This document shows, one piece after another, positions 39,945 to 50,562 of a stretch of 64,000 nucleotides of DNA. The stretch is from Anthracocystis setariae (taxonomy: Eukaryota > Basidiomycota > Ustilaginomycetes > Ustilaginales > Ustilaginaceae), in contig CAKMXJ010000010.1 in assembly GCA_928724745.1 (NCBI GenBank), positions 310,001 through 374,000 of the forward strand. Direction: 5' to 3'. Position 1 is the first letter of the stretch. The number at the start of each line of letters is the position of its first letter. The position numbers and the translations under genes were made by a program. Below the pieces are notes generated by a model that saw nothing but the letters and a program-made list of their open reading frames with translations, had not been told where the DNA came from and did no database searches.

Positions 39945-42539
39945 ATGACGGCCCCTAACATCGAGCCATACTTGGCTAAAATCCCCAAAGCGGTGATTGA
40001 CACCGCTAAGGCACTCAAGACTTTCCCCAAGCTCGAAAAGGTGCTCCAGGATCATGCTGCCAAAGCAGGTGATCAGAGTCCAACAGCGAAAGCCGAGCTG
40101 GAGAAAAAGCTCAGACCAGTGCTGACAGATGCTGGAGTCGGCAAGAAAGGCGTGCTGGAGATCGTTGAGGCTTGTCTTTCTGTCCAGCCCACTGCGCCAG
40201 CTGTGGAGAGCAAGGATCAACACGCAACAGGCGCAACGTTATCAACTCCTGCAATTGCTCCTCCTGCGACTGCTCTGTCGGTCAACATTGTAGATACTTC
40301 CTTCATCGACGAGAAAGATACCGCCAAGAAGACCAAAAAACTTGATCGTCCCTCCAAAGCGACCACAAAGAATCAGGAGACGACGGCTGATGACGAAAGG
40401 ACCACATCTGCAAGTCCATTCAGCTCCAATACGGATCCCAAAGTCCCTCTCATCTCTGCGCTCTCCCAGGAATCGCGCTTCTTTCTCGACTGCACCGACA
40501 CAGCTTCCGTGGAGATCGACCTCAAAAATGTGACCCTCGCGCTCGCCGGTCGCGACCTCGTCACTGATGCACATCTTCGGCTCAAAGCCGGTGTCCATTA
40601 TGGTCTCATCGGACGAAATGGCACGGGGAAATCGACGCTGTTGACTGCGATCGGGGAAAAGCTCATTCCAGGCTTGCCCAGGAATATGAAGATCTTGCTC
40701 GTGAGCCAGTTGACCAACGCTCGGGCGGCTGAGGAAGATCCCGATGCCTCTACGTTGGAAGTGGTGATCAAGAGTGACATCGAGCGCAGAAGAGCTGTAG
40801 AAGAGAGCACACTTCTCAACAAATCTCTTGAAGAGGGGAATGAGGAGCGGGTAAGGAGTGCAGTTTTGCAACTCCGACTAGAGCGAGCGAGGGAAAGGTT
40901 ACGAGAAGCGCAGAAGATCGCTGTCAAGTGGTCTGGCTACAAAGGATTTGGTGCAAGGAAGGATCTCATCAACGCCGAAAAGGAGTTCCAAGCAGCTCAC
41001 GACCTCGTTTCCAACCCAGACAAGATCTCCTCTGTCGACGATGAAGACTGGTCAGCTGAAGCAGCGAGACTTCTTCTCGAATCTCAGTCTCTGCTGGATG
41101 ATGTGGATGCGACATCGACGGAAGCGCGGGCGCAGAAGATTCTACACGGACTTGGGTTTTCTGCTGAACGCATCAATGCGCCGTACTCTTCGCTGTCGGG
41201 AGGTTGGAGGAGTCGAGCCTCACTCGCATCCGCCCTTCTCCAGCCAGCCCACATCCTGCTGCTCGACGAGCCGGTCAACTATCTCGACCTGCCCTCGGTA
41301 CTCTTCGTCCAGTCGTTCATCGTTTCGATTCCACACACGGTGGTGACCATCTCGCACGACAGGGAATTCCTCGACGCTGTCTCGGACGCACTTATCATCC
41401 TCCGCCACGAGAAATTGGGCTACTTTGACGGCAACCTCACCACCTACGAACGCGAATCGCGTCAAGAACGGCTGCATAAACTTAAACAAGCGCAGGTGTT
41501 GGAGAAGAAAAAGGTGGCGGTTCAAAAAAGCATCGCAGACGCTAGCAAGGCGGCGAAGAAGAGTGGAGATGATAATAAGATGCGGATGGTCAAGTCGAGG
41601 CAGAAGAAACTGGATGAGAGGTGGGGGTTGGAGGTGAATGCCAAGGGACATAAGTTCAAGCTGAACCGCGATTTCGGCGGTTATCATCTTACGAGCCGTG
41701 GCGGCGTTGAGATGGACGAGCTCGATTCGACAATCAGGTTTTCGTTTGCGGATCCAGAGCCGTTGAGGTTTCCGGGGAATCTGGTTCATTTGGATAATGT
41801 TAGTGTGAGGTATAGGGGGAACAGTAGGGATACGATCCAGGCGGTTAGTCTGACGATTGGGCCAGGCGAGCGGGTCGGAATTGTAGGACCGAATGGACAT
41901 GGAAAGACGACGTTGCTCAATGCGATTGTGGGCAATCTCTCTCCTTCTCGGGGAACCGTTGAAAGACATTCCAAGGCGAGCATCGGGATTTATGCCCAAC
42001 ACACACTCGAATTGCTCTCGAGCATCCACACGACCGCCTTGGCGCACTTCACAGAACGCTTTTCAGACGCATCCGACGCAAACGCACGCTCCTTCCTTGG
42101 GCAGTTGGGTTTGAAAGCCCGTACTGCCGACACAATCCCGCTCACCGGTCTCAGTGGTGGCCAATTGGTAAGACTAGGTCTGGCAGAGGTCATGTGGACC
42201 AGTCCCGACCTGGTCGTGCTGGACGAGGTGACAACGCACTTAGACAGCGACACGATCGATGCGCTGGTGGACGCTTTGAGCCAGTACGATGGTGCAGTGC
42301 TGCTTGTCAGCCACGACAGGTACGCAATCAAACGCATCATCGAGCGCGCACCAGACCCTGCCGCAGATGCAGACCGCGACGATCAGAACGAAGTTGTTGA
42401 AGACGTCCAATTGATCGCCTCGACACCGCCCAAAGAACCCGGCAGAACCTACTTGCTGCAAAATGGCTCGCTCAAAAAGCTGGACGGCGGCATGGACGAA
42501 TACACAAATTCGGTCATAGACAAATTGGAGACGGTGTAA
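39945..42539 (+). CDS. ABCF-type twin-ATPase (translation-associated)
   Basis: 864 residues, no transmembrane segment, two nucleotide-binding domains. NBD1: Walker A GRNGTGKST (~223), an arm insert of ~150 residues, signature LSGGW (~417), Walker B LLLDEP (~440), switch TISHDR. A basic linker of coiled-coil type follows (LEKKKVAVQKSIADASKAAKKSG). NBD2: Walker A GPNGHGKTT (~648), signature LSGGQ (~736), Walker B VVLDEV, switch LVSHDR. ABCF proteins act on ribosomes or with kinases such as Gcn2. The D-loop regions deviate from the ABCF standard DEPTNHLD: the first reads DEPVNYLD and the second DEVTTHLD; both catalytic glutamates remain. The N-terminal ~190 residues (helical, then Lys/Asp/Ser-rich) match neither Gcn20, Arb1, New1 nor eEF3 as I remember them, so the subgroup is not assigned. 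Confidence 0.85.
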   Translation: MTAPNIEPYLAKIPKAVIDTAKALKTFPKLEKVLQDHAAKAGDQSPTAKAELEKKLRPVLTDAGVGKKGVLEIVEACLSVQPTAPAVESKDQHATGATLSTPAIAPPATALSVNIVDTSFIDEKDTAKKTKKLDRPSKATTKNQETTADDERTTSASPFSSNTDPKVPLISALSQESRFFLDCTDTASVEIDLKNVTLALAGRDLVTDAHLRLKAGVHYGLIGRNGTGKSTLLTAIGEKLIPGLPRNMKILLVSQLTNARAAEEDPDASTLEVVIKSDIERRRAVEESTLLNKSLEEGNEERVRSAVLQLRLERARERLREAQKIAVKWSGYKGFGARKDLINAEKEFQAAHDLVSNPDKISSVDDEDWSAEAARLLLESQSLLDDVDATSTEARAQKILHGLGFSAERINAPYSSLSGGWRSRASLASALLQPAHILLLDEPVNYLDLPSVLFVQSFIVSIPHTVVTISHDREFLDAVSDALIILRHEKLGYFDGNLTTYERESRQERLHKLKQAQVLEKKKVAVQKSIADASKAAKKSGDDNKMRMVKSRQKKLDERWGLEVNAKGHKFKLNRDFGGYHLTSRGGVEMDELDSTIRFSFADPEPLRFPGNLVHLDNVSVRYRGNSRDTIQAVSLTIGPGERVGIVGPNGHGKTTLLNAIVGNLSPSRGTVERHSKASIGIYAQHTLELLSSIHTTALAHFTERFSDASDANARSFLGQLGLKARTADTIPLTGLSGGQLVRLGLAEVMWTSPDLVVLDEVTTHLDSDTIDALVDALSQYDGAVLLVSHDRYAIKRIIERAPDPAADADRDDQNEVVEDVQLIASTPPKEPGRTYLLQNGSLKKLDGGMDEYTNSVIDKLETV

Positions 42540-42805
42540 GTTGAACACTGAACCGACCTCATTCTCGACCAGGAGGAGCTGTGTACCTACACAATGCGGC
42601 TTTTAGCAGATGCGGCATTAAAGATTGCAATCAACTCTGTACCCTTGCCAGCCTCCAATGCAACTTTCGGATCGTCTCCTGCCACAAGAGAGGGCGAGGA
42701 GGGATATCCTCTCGCCCACGCCCGTGACGGCAGACTGTGTTCATTGTGAGCCACTTCAAAATCGCAAAATCGTGGAATAGCACCACAGCGACTGTAGGGC
42801 ATCGC

Positions 42806-44836
42806 TCAGAATGATGTTATATACTGGACGGAGAATTCAGAAACAAGTGAGCGAAGCAAAGGCTCGGCGTGTGAGGGCCCAGATTCAACCTGGCGCAAAT
42901 GGATTTTCTCGAGCCTGCAACATTTTGCCGCCTGCTCCTTTCCAAGACGCGGCCCGAGAGTCCTGTGTGACGCTAATTTTCCCGAGTTTGGAGTGTTGGT
43001 CCTGCTGCCTCGCTGAAATGGTCCGCTTCCGGTCGTCGCTGCGACAGTCGACTTCAGCAAGCCCTTCAAGGTGTCTTGGGCAGACTTGGTCGCAGATGCA
43101 AGGGCTTCTCCCGCTCGTACGCGATCTCGAACGGTTAGAGAAAATGCAAGCTTTTCCAAGTCCGTCTTTCTGTTGGAGGATCGTACGGCTCGGAGCCGAG
43201 GTACGGGGAAATCGATGTTCACTTCGCCCGTATCGCGTTGCACTGCGATTGGAAGCAGCAACTCGTGGATGTAGCAGTGATCAGAGTTTGGCGAATCTAG
43301 TTCGAGGTCTTCGAGGTCGTGCAGCTCGCGCAAGGCTCGTATCAGCGGGCGGCCAGACTCGCCAAGGTCGTCAGAAACGATGCGCAGTTTTCGCAACAAC
43401 GGACTCGTAGTAGCAAGTCTTACAAGCTCATCAGGGCCAGCTGTTGTTGACCACTCGTGCCTTCGCAAGTCGATCTGGAGCTCCAAGAGCGCCGGGAAAG
43501 TGAAGCGCAGTTTCTCGTCGGGTCTGAGACGAGTCAGCTTGACAAGCTTGGGGAACGTCAATGTCAAGGTGCTGCTTTGATGCGACGCTGTGTGAATAGG
43601 CCTGCTGGGCGGCAAGTACTCGCCTGACCAGTCCTCCAAGCTGTTGGCGAGATCTTCCAGAATTTGAACGTCGCCTTCCAAGTCCATGATTCCGTTGATG
43701 AAGCGAGAGAAAGGATCCATACCGAACAGAGTCCGCAGATGACGAGCATGTTTGGCGAAGTCAGGATGCCATCTTCCGGGGAGACAATCGAGAGCCTCAA
43801 GCGAGAAAGGTTTGGAGACGGTCGCGAACATATTGACATCGGTCTCTTTATGGGCAAACTCCTGGAGTGCTAGAGGGTTGTCATTCAGGGTCGAGCGATG
43901 CGAATGGCGCACGGTCAGAGATTTTAAGCGCGGGCAATGCCGATAGAGTTTGTCGTAGCACATGGACTGATCTCTTGCAGGTATGTCAAGGTGGATGAGG
44001 CTGTTTGCGGATAGTCGCAAAATGGAGAGCACTCTTTCGAGGAGAATGTCCGGAAGACCCTCTGAGAAAGAGACGCTTTCAAGAGCATGGCCGGATCTAT
44101 TCGCCAACATTTGGATGTAATTGAGCCAGCTTGCGGCTTTGGTGACCGATAGACGCCTCGTTGTTAGCCGAAATCGCATCGAGGTCCATAGACGAGGACA
44201 CGAAATCAGTATATGCCGCCACTGGCTGCACGTCTGGCTCATAGCAAAGAGACCATTTGTGCCTGAAAAATGCGCGATCTGCACTAACAGTTCGTTTGGC
44301 AAGCAGTGCATAAGGCTTGAGGAGTTTGCGCTGGAGGAAGTTGCGTTGGAGGGGTTCGCCGACAATTTCTTGCGCTGCTTTGTGATCTTACGTAGCCAAG
44401 CAGCCTTTGTTGATGGCTCAAGTCGTTGTGCAAGGGATACGGCCTTGTCAAGAAAGATTTGGGCTTGCGACAAAAGCTGTGCCTCCATCATGATGACCGC
44501 GGTGCGAAGGTACGAACTCGGATCTTCCGGATCGAGTTTAAGCGCTGCTCTGGCATCTTTGAGGGCGAGAGTACGCAAGCCCTTATGATTGTAGGCGTGA
44601 GATCGGGCCCACAGCAGATTCTTACGTGACTTGATGACATTCTTGTTCATTTGGCTGGGCTTCTCTGCAAGGGCGCAGGAAGCTACGGAGATCAGCTGGT
44701 CGTGATTGCCGCTGTCAAGTGCCTTGGCAACTTGCTTTTCTGCAGAAGCAAGACGCGCATCAATGGAACCTGAACCGTGGTCATAGTCGTCGAGCTGTGA
44801 TGCCGATGAATCAGCGGGGAATGAGATGTCCTTCAT
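42806..44836 (-). CDS. TPR / F-box / leucine-rich-repeat protein (Dia2/Pof3-like)
   Basis: 676 residues. Residues 25-155 form three TPR-like helical pairs (LWARSHAYNHKGLRTLALKDARAALKLDPED is the clearest). An F-box follows at about 175-218 (MHCLPNELLVQIAHFSG, then SQTCSQWRHIL and CPRLWTSM). The remaining 450 residues show leucine-rich repeats (SLIHLDIPARD, CPRLKSLTVRHS, LEALDCLPGRW, HDLEDLELDSPNSDH). TPR, F-box and LRR in this order is the plan of yeast Dia2 and fission yeast Pof3, SCF ubiquitin-ligase receptors at replication forks that help unload the CMG helicase. The orthology is inferred from domain order; many fungal F-box/TPR proteins share it. Convergent with the ABCF gene (266 bases). 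Confidence 0.75.
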   Translation of the reverse strand: MKDISFPADSSASQLDDYDHGSGSIDARLASAEKQVAKALDSGNHDQLISVASCALAEKPSQMNKNVIKSRKNLLWARSHAYNHKGLRTLALKDARAALKLDPEDPSSYLRTAVIMMEAQLLSQAQIFLDKAVSLAQRLEPSTKAAWLRKITKQRKKLSANPSNATSSSANSSSLMHCLPNELLVQIAHFSGTNGLFAMSQTCSQWRHILISCPRLWTSMRFRLTTRRLSVTKAASWLNYIQMLANRSGHALESVSFSEGLPDILLERVLSILRLSANSLIHLDIPARDQSMCYDKLYRHCPRLKSLTVRHSHRSTLNDNPLALQEFAHKETDVNMFATVSKPFSLEALDCLPGRWHPDFAKHARHLRTLFGMDPFSRFINGIMDLEGDVQILEDLANSLEDWSGEYLPPSRPIHTASHQSSTLTLTFPKLVKLTRLRPDEKLRFTFPALLELQIDLRRHEWSTTAGPDELVRLATTSPLLRKLRIVSDDLGESGRPLIRALRELHDLEDLELDSPNSDHCYIHELLLPIAVQRDTGEVNIDFPVPRLRAVRSSNRKTDLEKLAFSLTVRDRVRAGEALASATKSAQDTLKGLLKSTVAATTGSGPFQRGSRTNTPNSGKLASHRTLGPRLGKEQAAKCCRLEKIHLRQVESGPSHAEPLLRSLVSEFSVQYITSF

Positions 44837-46147
44837 CTTGTCATGGAGATAGAATTGAAGATCGGAGAGGGAGATCGCATCTACACCCTTCCTTTCTCCT
44901 GAGTGAATCGTGAAACATGTGCGACCTTGCCTCGAGGCGCTGCTTCTATGCGTCCGTCCAGGTCGTGACAGTATTCGGTCAAGATGGCTTGAAGCGATGG
45001 CTAGGCGTCACGAAGGAGTTGGCCACGCTAACGTTGAAGTCGCAGTTCAGCAAGCCATTCTGAGCGCAGTGTGGCACATTGAGGCGAAGTGTTACTCTTA
45101 CGCGCGGTGAAACTCAGGGTTCATTTCACTCTTCGCGTCACTTTTGTTGACGCTTTCTCGGAACGCGGAAGCTACACGTCGCGGCCCGATGGTGTGGCTC
45201 TTGCCAAGGTGAGATACAGTGAATGCTTCATTGAGGTTCGGGTCAGCTTGTGCAAAACAACCGACGTGCTTGCTGCGCGGATCATCCGAGGAGGTGCTCA
45301 CGGAGAAAGGTGCGCTTCTCTATCGTCACTTCTCTGATTGCGAAGCCACAAACTTTTCGGAAGAGACCGAAGGTAATCGCGGTTTGTGCTGTCATTCTGT
45401 ACTGCACAGTCGACCGTGTGAAGCGCCCAGTTGACGCTGAATCAACGATTGGGAAGCAGATTAGTGAGCAGCTGATGACCAGTCGGTCCAGTCGCAGATG
45501 TGCTCAATGGGTGAGCGTCCGTGATGAGACCGCTTCTATAGCAAATTGGACAAGCTGGATCCCAAGAAGGGTGGCTATCTGGTCAAGGTCATCAGTGTTG
45601 CCAAATCGAGCTATTCTCCTGCCTGACTCAGGACGGCAGCAGGATAGAACCGAGCTCAGACACCTGAAGCGACTTACCTGGATGGAGCAGTGCTACTTTG
45701 ACTCAGCCGGAACGACATGCAACTGCAGTCAGTACGGTAGCATTTTTCAAGTTTACCGGTGTGTGGGGAGAAATTGAGCGGTCAAAAGATTGCCGACTGG
45801 ACCGACCGGTAATCTTGGGGAAAATTCCACGCTTACCTGCACAGAGTGAATCAATCGATTCGGAGTGATGGACCGTGCAGGTGTGCCCCGCATACGACAC
45901 TCTTTCGCCGGCAACAAAGGACTCTCGAAACAAGACTGCAGCCAACCTTCTTGGAGTCAGACAGGGTGGCAAAGATCCCCGTCCGAATCTTCCTGTTGTG
46001 TTGGTGCCCTGAACAGCACCCGTCGGATTACCGAGAATCTCGTTCCACGTTCCAATCCCATAAAGAGCTCCCCGTTCTCGCCCACTTCGTACGTTCTGCC
46101 CACCGTGTATCCCGTACGCTGCTGAAAACGTATCGACTACTTTCAAG
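44837..46147. other. long divergent intergenic region
   Basis: 1.3 kb between the F-box gene and the polyol dehydrogenase. Frames such as 45250-45777 have no recognisable domain and biased composition. The last 60 bases before the dehydrogenase are a C/T-rich leader. No RNA gene seen. Confidence 0.45.
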
Positions 46148-47302
46148 ATGGTCGCACCTAACAACTCGCTCGCAACTGAGCCTGCGCAGGGAAATCTCTC
46201 CTTCGTCCTTCAGGAAATCGAGAAAGTTTCGTTCGAGGATCGCCCCATTGTCCCTCCTAAGCCTGGTCAGGTTCAAGTCAACATCCGCCAGACCGGTCTT
46301 TGCGCTTCCGACTGCCACTACCTCCACCATGGCCGCATCGGCGACTTTGTAGTTCGCAAACCCATGATCCTTGGTCACGAATCTGCAGGGATTGTCACCG
46401 CTGTCGGCGAGGGTGTCACTACTCACAAGGTAGGCGACCGTGTCGCATTGGAGCCCGGCGTCCCTTGTCGCTCGTGTCACGTTTGTCTGAACGGAGACTA
46501 CAACCAGTGTCCTGATCTCGAGTTCGCTGCCACCCCTCCTTACGATGGAACCCTGTGCACCTACTACAATATCATCGCTGCCTTTGCCCACCATGTCCCC
46601 GACACCATGTCCATGGAGGAAGCTTCGCTCATGGAGCCTCTCTCGGTCGGAGTATACTCTGCTGCCATGCGAGGTCAAGTCAAGGCCATGGAGAACGTGC
46701 TTGTCTTTGGAGCTGGTCCCATCGGTCTGCTTGTCGGTGCGGTTTGCAAGGCTTACTCGGCTAAGCGCGTTGTCGTCGTCGATGTCATCGACAGCAAGCT
46801 CGAATTCGCCAAGCAGTTCTGTGCATCCTCGACCTTCAAGCCCACCCTCCCCAAGGAAGGCGAGTCCAAGATCGATTCCGCCACGCGCAACGCCAATGAT
46901 CTCATCAACTCGATCGGTGACGACGTCCTCGCACGCGGTGGCTTCGACCTGGTCCTCGAATGCACCGGTGCCGAGCCATGCATTCAGATGGGTATCCAGG
47001 CCCTTCGCGCCAAGGGAAGGTTCGTTCAGGTCGGTATGGGAAGGAGCGAAGTCGAGTTCCCCATCACTCGCGTTTGCGTCAAGGAAATCGATGTCACCGG
47101 CTCCTTCAGGTACGGTGCCGGCACTTACAAGACTTCCATCAACCTCGTCAGCACCGGTCTCATCGATGTCACCAAGATGGTCACCCATCGATTCCTGTTC
47201 AAGGATGCTGTCAAGGCGTTCGAGACCACAACAAAGGGTATCGGCGAGGACGGTAAGACGGCCATCAAGGTCCAGATCAGCCAGGGTGAAGGAAGGAACT
47301 AG
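46148..47302 (+). CDS. zinc-dependent polyol dehydrogenase (xylitol/sorbitol dehydrogenase)
   Basis: 384 residues from ATG 46148. Medium-chain dehydrogenase: catalytic zinc ligands in TGLCASDCHYLHHG and GHESAG, and Glu in LMEPLSVG; structural zinc cysteines in CRSCHVCLNGDYNQC; Rossmann motif VFGAGPIGLLVGAV with an acidic residue at the next strand end (VVVVDVIDSK), which favours NAD. The HYLHHGRIGDF and YDGTLCTYY blocks are those of fungal xylitol dehydrogenase (Xyl2/XdhA) and sorbitol dehydrogenase, which convert xylitol to D-xylulose in pentose use. Strong C-ending codon bias suggests high expression. Cys-rich lobe and length are normal, with a small insert near 225-245 (LPKEGESKIDSATRN). 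Convergent with the flavin monooxygenase. Confidence 0.9.
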   Translation: MVAPNNSLATEPAQGNLSFVLQEIEKVSFEDRPIVPPKPGQVQVNIRQTGLCASDCHYLHHGRIGDFVVRKPMILGHESAGIVTAVGEGVTTHKVGDRVALEPGVPCRSCHVCLNGDYNQCPDLEFAATPPYDGTLCTYYNIIAAFAHHVPDTMSMEEASLMEPLSVGVYSAAMRGQVKAMENVLVFGAGPIGLLVGAVCKAYSAKRVVVVDVIDSKLEFAKQFCASSTFKPTLPKEGESKIDSATRNANDLINSIGDDVLARGGFDLVLECTGAEPCIQMGIQALRAKGRFVQVGMGRSEVEFPITRVCVKEIDVTGSFRYGAGTYKTSINLVSTGLIDVTKMVTHRFLFKDAVKAFETTTKGIGEDGKTAIKVQISQGEGRN

Positions 47303-47974
47303 TCAATCCCACCGTTACGCCAAATTCAATTGAGGAGGACCTCTCTTGTCTCCCCGTTTGCTCTCTTCCACGCCAGGCCAGCGCCTTGTGCAATCATGTT
47401 TCTCGTTCGACGGACTTTCCTTATCATCTTTGTCATTCAATGTGATCAGCATCATTTGCTCTTGGGATCAACACAGATCGTAATGTGCAAATCGACGTTG
47501 ACGAAAGTGTGAGGAACTATGAGACAGGAGGCGTTTTCAAAGCAAGAACGACTTCGGATCTAAAGCGTAAGTGTACCTGACCAAAGCGCCGACCGTGTGC
47601 GTCCAATGGCATGCGCCAATCATTCCGCTTGGCCATCATTCTGCCAATGCCCCTCGCACCAGCAGCAATCCAGGGCCAGACCAGCGACCAGAACTTCGTC
47701 AATCCGGGGATGACGACTAAGCCTATCCTGTGCAACCAATAAAAAACTGAGCAATCCGAAACAGATGCAAATCCGGCAGCATCACGAGGGAGGCAAAGCA
47801 CAGAGAATCATAACGAAGAAGAAGTTGAGCTCCTGAACCTTGAATCTTGCTTTCTAGTTGTTCTTGAGGAATTGTGCAGAAGGGCCCTTTCCAATCACTG
47901 CAACACCGAATGCCGGAAAGAGGGAAAAGGCAACATCGTAGGAGAATCAGCATAAGTGTCCGCCTACAAATTCG
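47303..47974. other. 3' region between dehydrogenase and monooxygenase
   Basis: 672 bases between two convergent stops. On the minus strand two overlapping frames (47953-47723 and 47801-47517) are richer in sensible hydrophobic sequence than other spacers, and the first may be a missed last exon of the monooxygenase. Confidence 0.4.
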
Positions 47975-49549
47975 TCACTCTGTCAAGGTATACTTACGCT
48001 TACTTATACTCAAGTGGAACTTGGGCTCGGCGACGAGTCTGCCACTCTTATCCTTCTTGCCTTCCCTGCTCCAGAAGCCCCAACCAAAAGTCACAAAGAA
48101 AAAGTAACGAATCCTGCTCATTCTAAAGAACAAGAATGTCACCAGCCAAATGCACAACTCCATGTATGTGAAGAAGTCCAACTGTCCACCGGGCGCTCGG
48201 TCCTTGACAAACCGGATCAAGTCGACCCAGAGCTTCATATCGCGCGGTTTAGGTCGCGTCGACTTGTCCATGAGGAACAGCATCAGAGTTCTGGCCATGA
48301 TCCCAATGTGAATGTGTCCAACCGTGCCAACAGCATTGCGGAAAGTCGAGTTGGTGCAGAGAATCGAGCAGTCTTGGATCGGGAAGACCTGCAGATACAT
48401 GTTGGGTCTCACATAGTCCTCGGGGAACAGGTCGGAAGGGAGAAAGTCGATCGAGGGAAGTTCGAATCCAGTGGCGACAACGATGATGTCGGCGTCGAAG
48501 TGAGTCTTCTTCCCATCGCTACCTTTCTTCTGCCCCCTCTTACGGAGATTAAACTGAATACCGGTCTCGTCGAGATCGAGCACATCGCCTCGCTGGTAGT
48601 CGGCTCGTCCCTGGCGAATATGGTACATGGCAGAAGTGTTGACGATCGGAGTACCTGTGTAGAAGCCCAGCGTGGGAGCCATCTTCTCTTCAAGATCACG
48701 GTAATGCAGCTTTTTGATGAGGTACTCCGGAATGACAGAGAGCCAAGTTTCCCTGCCGAGCGGCTGAAGCGCAAGCAGACAGTCGACGACCGTGTTGCGC
48801 GGGATGATCCATTTATCGCTTCGAGCAAGAATGGTCGGGCGATCGGCTCCTTGCTGCACCGCAAGCTCGAGGGCCTCGATGCCAGAGGCTCCGCCACCGA
48901 CAATCAGAACCTTCTTGCCTTTGCAGTCGAGTCCGTCAAGTTGCGACGAGTGTACAATCTTGCCCTTGAACTTCTCCTCACCCGGAAGATCCATCTCCTT
49001 GGGCTTTCCACAGGTACCAGTGCTGACAACGACGCCATCGAAGACTTCATTTTCGTTGCCGTTGATAACCCATCGTCCGTGACCTTGCTCTTCAGGGTCG
49101 GTGGAAGAAGAATGGCGGGTGATCTTGTCGACTTTGAACCCGAGGCGAGTGCGCTTGTCGAGATCATACATCTTCCAGATCTTCTTGGTGTTCTTGAGGA
49201 TCTCGTCACGATGAGGGTAGCCTTTGGTCCATTTGACGGCGGGATGGAAGCGGTACATGATGGAGCTGATCTGAAGGCCCGAGGTGGAGTTGACACGAGA
49301 CCAAATACCACCGATCTCTTCAGCTTGGTCGAAAATGGTCACTTCGAATCCGTGACCGATGAGGTGGGAAGCGGTAGAGATACCGGTGATGCCAGCACCG
49401 ATGACGGCAACATGTCCGAGAGGCTTCTGATTAACCTGCTGTTTGGGAAGCTTGGGAGCAAAAACGTAGGCGATGAGGATTTGAATCCACTGGTAGACGT
49501 AGCTAACGAGTGCCGAAAGGCTCAAGTGGGGGATGTTAGTGGCTGTCAT
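47975..49549 (-). CDS. flavin-containing monooxygenase, membrane-associated
   Basis: 524 residues from the ATG at 49547-49549; a further in-frame ATG lies upstream near 49660 but adds a leader-like stretch. A hydrophobic helix sits near 11-31 (LSALVSYVYQWIQILIAYVFA). FAD site VIGAGITGIS (49-58), EEIGGIW after strand two, the NADPH site VLIVGGGASGIEAL, and the late ATGFE motif (VVATGFELPSI) are those of class B flavoprotein monooxygenases (FMO/Baeyer-Villiger type). The C-terminal ~100 residues include another hydrophobic helix (FTYMELCIWLVTFLFFRM). Substrate unknown. The model ends at TGA 47975, but a splice donor close to the end could lead into a further exon (see findings), so the true C-terminus is uncertain. 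Confidence 0.8.
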   Translation of the reverse strand: MTATNIPHLSLSALVSYVYQWIQILIAYVFAPKLPKQQVNQKPLGHVAVIGAGITGISTASHLIGHGFEVTIFDQAEEIGGIWSRVNSTSGLQISSIMYRFHPAVKWTKGYPHRDEILKNTKKIWKMYDLDKRTRLGFKVDKITRHSSSTDPEEQGHGRWVINGNENEVFDGVVVSTGTCGKPKEMDLPGEEKFKGKIVHSSQLDGLDCKGKKVLIVGGGASGIEALELAVQQGADRPTILARSDKWIIPRNTVVDCLLALQPLGRETWLSVIPEYLIKKLHYRDLEEKMAPTLGFYTGTPIVNTSAMYHIRQGRADYQRGDVLDLDETGIQFNLRKRGQKKGSDGKKTHFDADIIVVATGFELPSIDFLPSDLFPEDYVRPNMYLQVFPIQDCSILCTNSTFRNAVGTVGHIHIGIMARTLMLFLMDKSTRPKPRDMKLWVDLIRFVKDRAPGGQLDFFTYMELCIWLVTFLFFRMSRIRYFFFVTFGWGFWSREGKKDKSGRLVAEPKFHLSISKRKYTLTE

Positions 49550-50562
49550 TATCTCTACGTTGCAGCCTCGACAGGAAGCTGATAGGAGGAGGGAGATGGA
49601 GGTCAACGTCGAACGTTGCAAAGGATGGAAGCGACGTAAGAGGATGAAGGCTGCTGTCAACTGCTACAGGCTGAGAAACATAAGGGGGAACGAGCACGGG
49701 AATGTGAAAATCGGAAGCTTTTCAGCCCGGACTACTGGATGCGACTGACCGGGTGCTCGTTTAGCGGAACAGGCATGTTCTCTGAATCAACCTCGGATCG
49801 ATAACCCTTCACATTGCGTGCCTTTGTTGCGTGCGTTCCTCGTCTCTACCATTCTTACCGACGGCTTTTCGGAACATCCCTTCGCATCTGCTTTGCTTCC
49901 AACTCTCTGAGCGACCTAATCGATGGAATCAAGAGACCGTGGGAAGCTTGCCCTGTTTAGCTCTCGGGCTGGTTCGGAAGGTTTCCGACAGTCATCGTAA
50001 GCCTCAAAAGCCTCCACTTGCGCGCACGTTGCAAAATGACCTCAGAGCGCGTTACTCCTGGCTCGGAGAATTGATTGCCATCGCTTTCGCTTTCACGCCG
50101 CTTTGGCAGCTCTAACATATAGTTGAATTTTCATGCATGACGTGCCATTTTTTTGGCCTCAATTTGCTATGTAAATAATGATGATGAGAGATTTTGTTTC
50201 GCACGCTTGACATGAGCTAAACGCACCTGAAACTCCATCCAACGCCGAGGTCATCCTTCATCGAAACCAGAACGTCAATATTGCCTAGTTCAGACCTGAC
50301 ACCGAAATCACATCACATCACGATAAGGTCTACTTTGACACAGCTTGGTATTTGCAGGAGAAGGTCTCCTTCCCTTCTCGATGACCATGGAAACATGTAT
50401 AGTGTATGACTGTATCTAAACCCAGGAGAACAATAAAGCGGTATGAAAAGTTTCGAAAAGAAAGATGACCCTAGCAGGGAATGCGCCTAGCAGCTGCTAA
50501 GGCACGGTGTTGGGATGACTAGCGAGATCTCTGGTCAAGATCTTGTGAGCCCGCAAGCAACT
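49550..50562. other. intergenic, monooxygenase to permease
   Basis: About 1 kb. Contains the monooxygenase promoter and the permease 3' end; AT-rich around 50110-50210 with no coding content. Confidence 0.5.

Noticed and set aside
46028..47188. 386-codon open frame antisense to the polyol dehydrogenase
   Set aside because: The sense strand encodes complete zinc-binding and Rossmann motifs; the antisense frame has none.
48014..49582. 522-codon open frame antisense to the flavin monooxygenase
   Set aside because: Shadow of the sense gene, whose FAD and NADPH motifs are clear.
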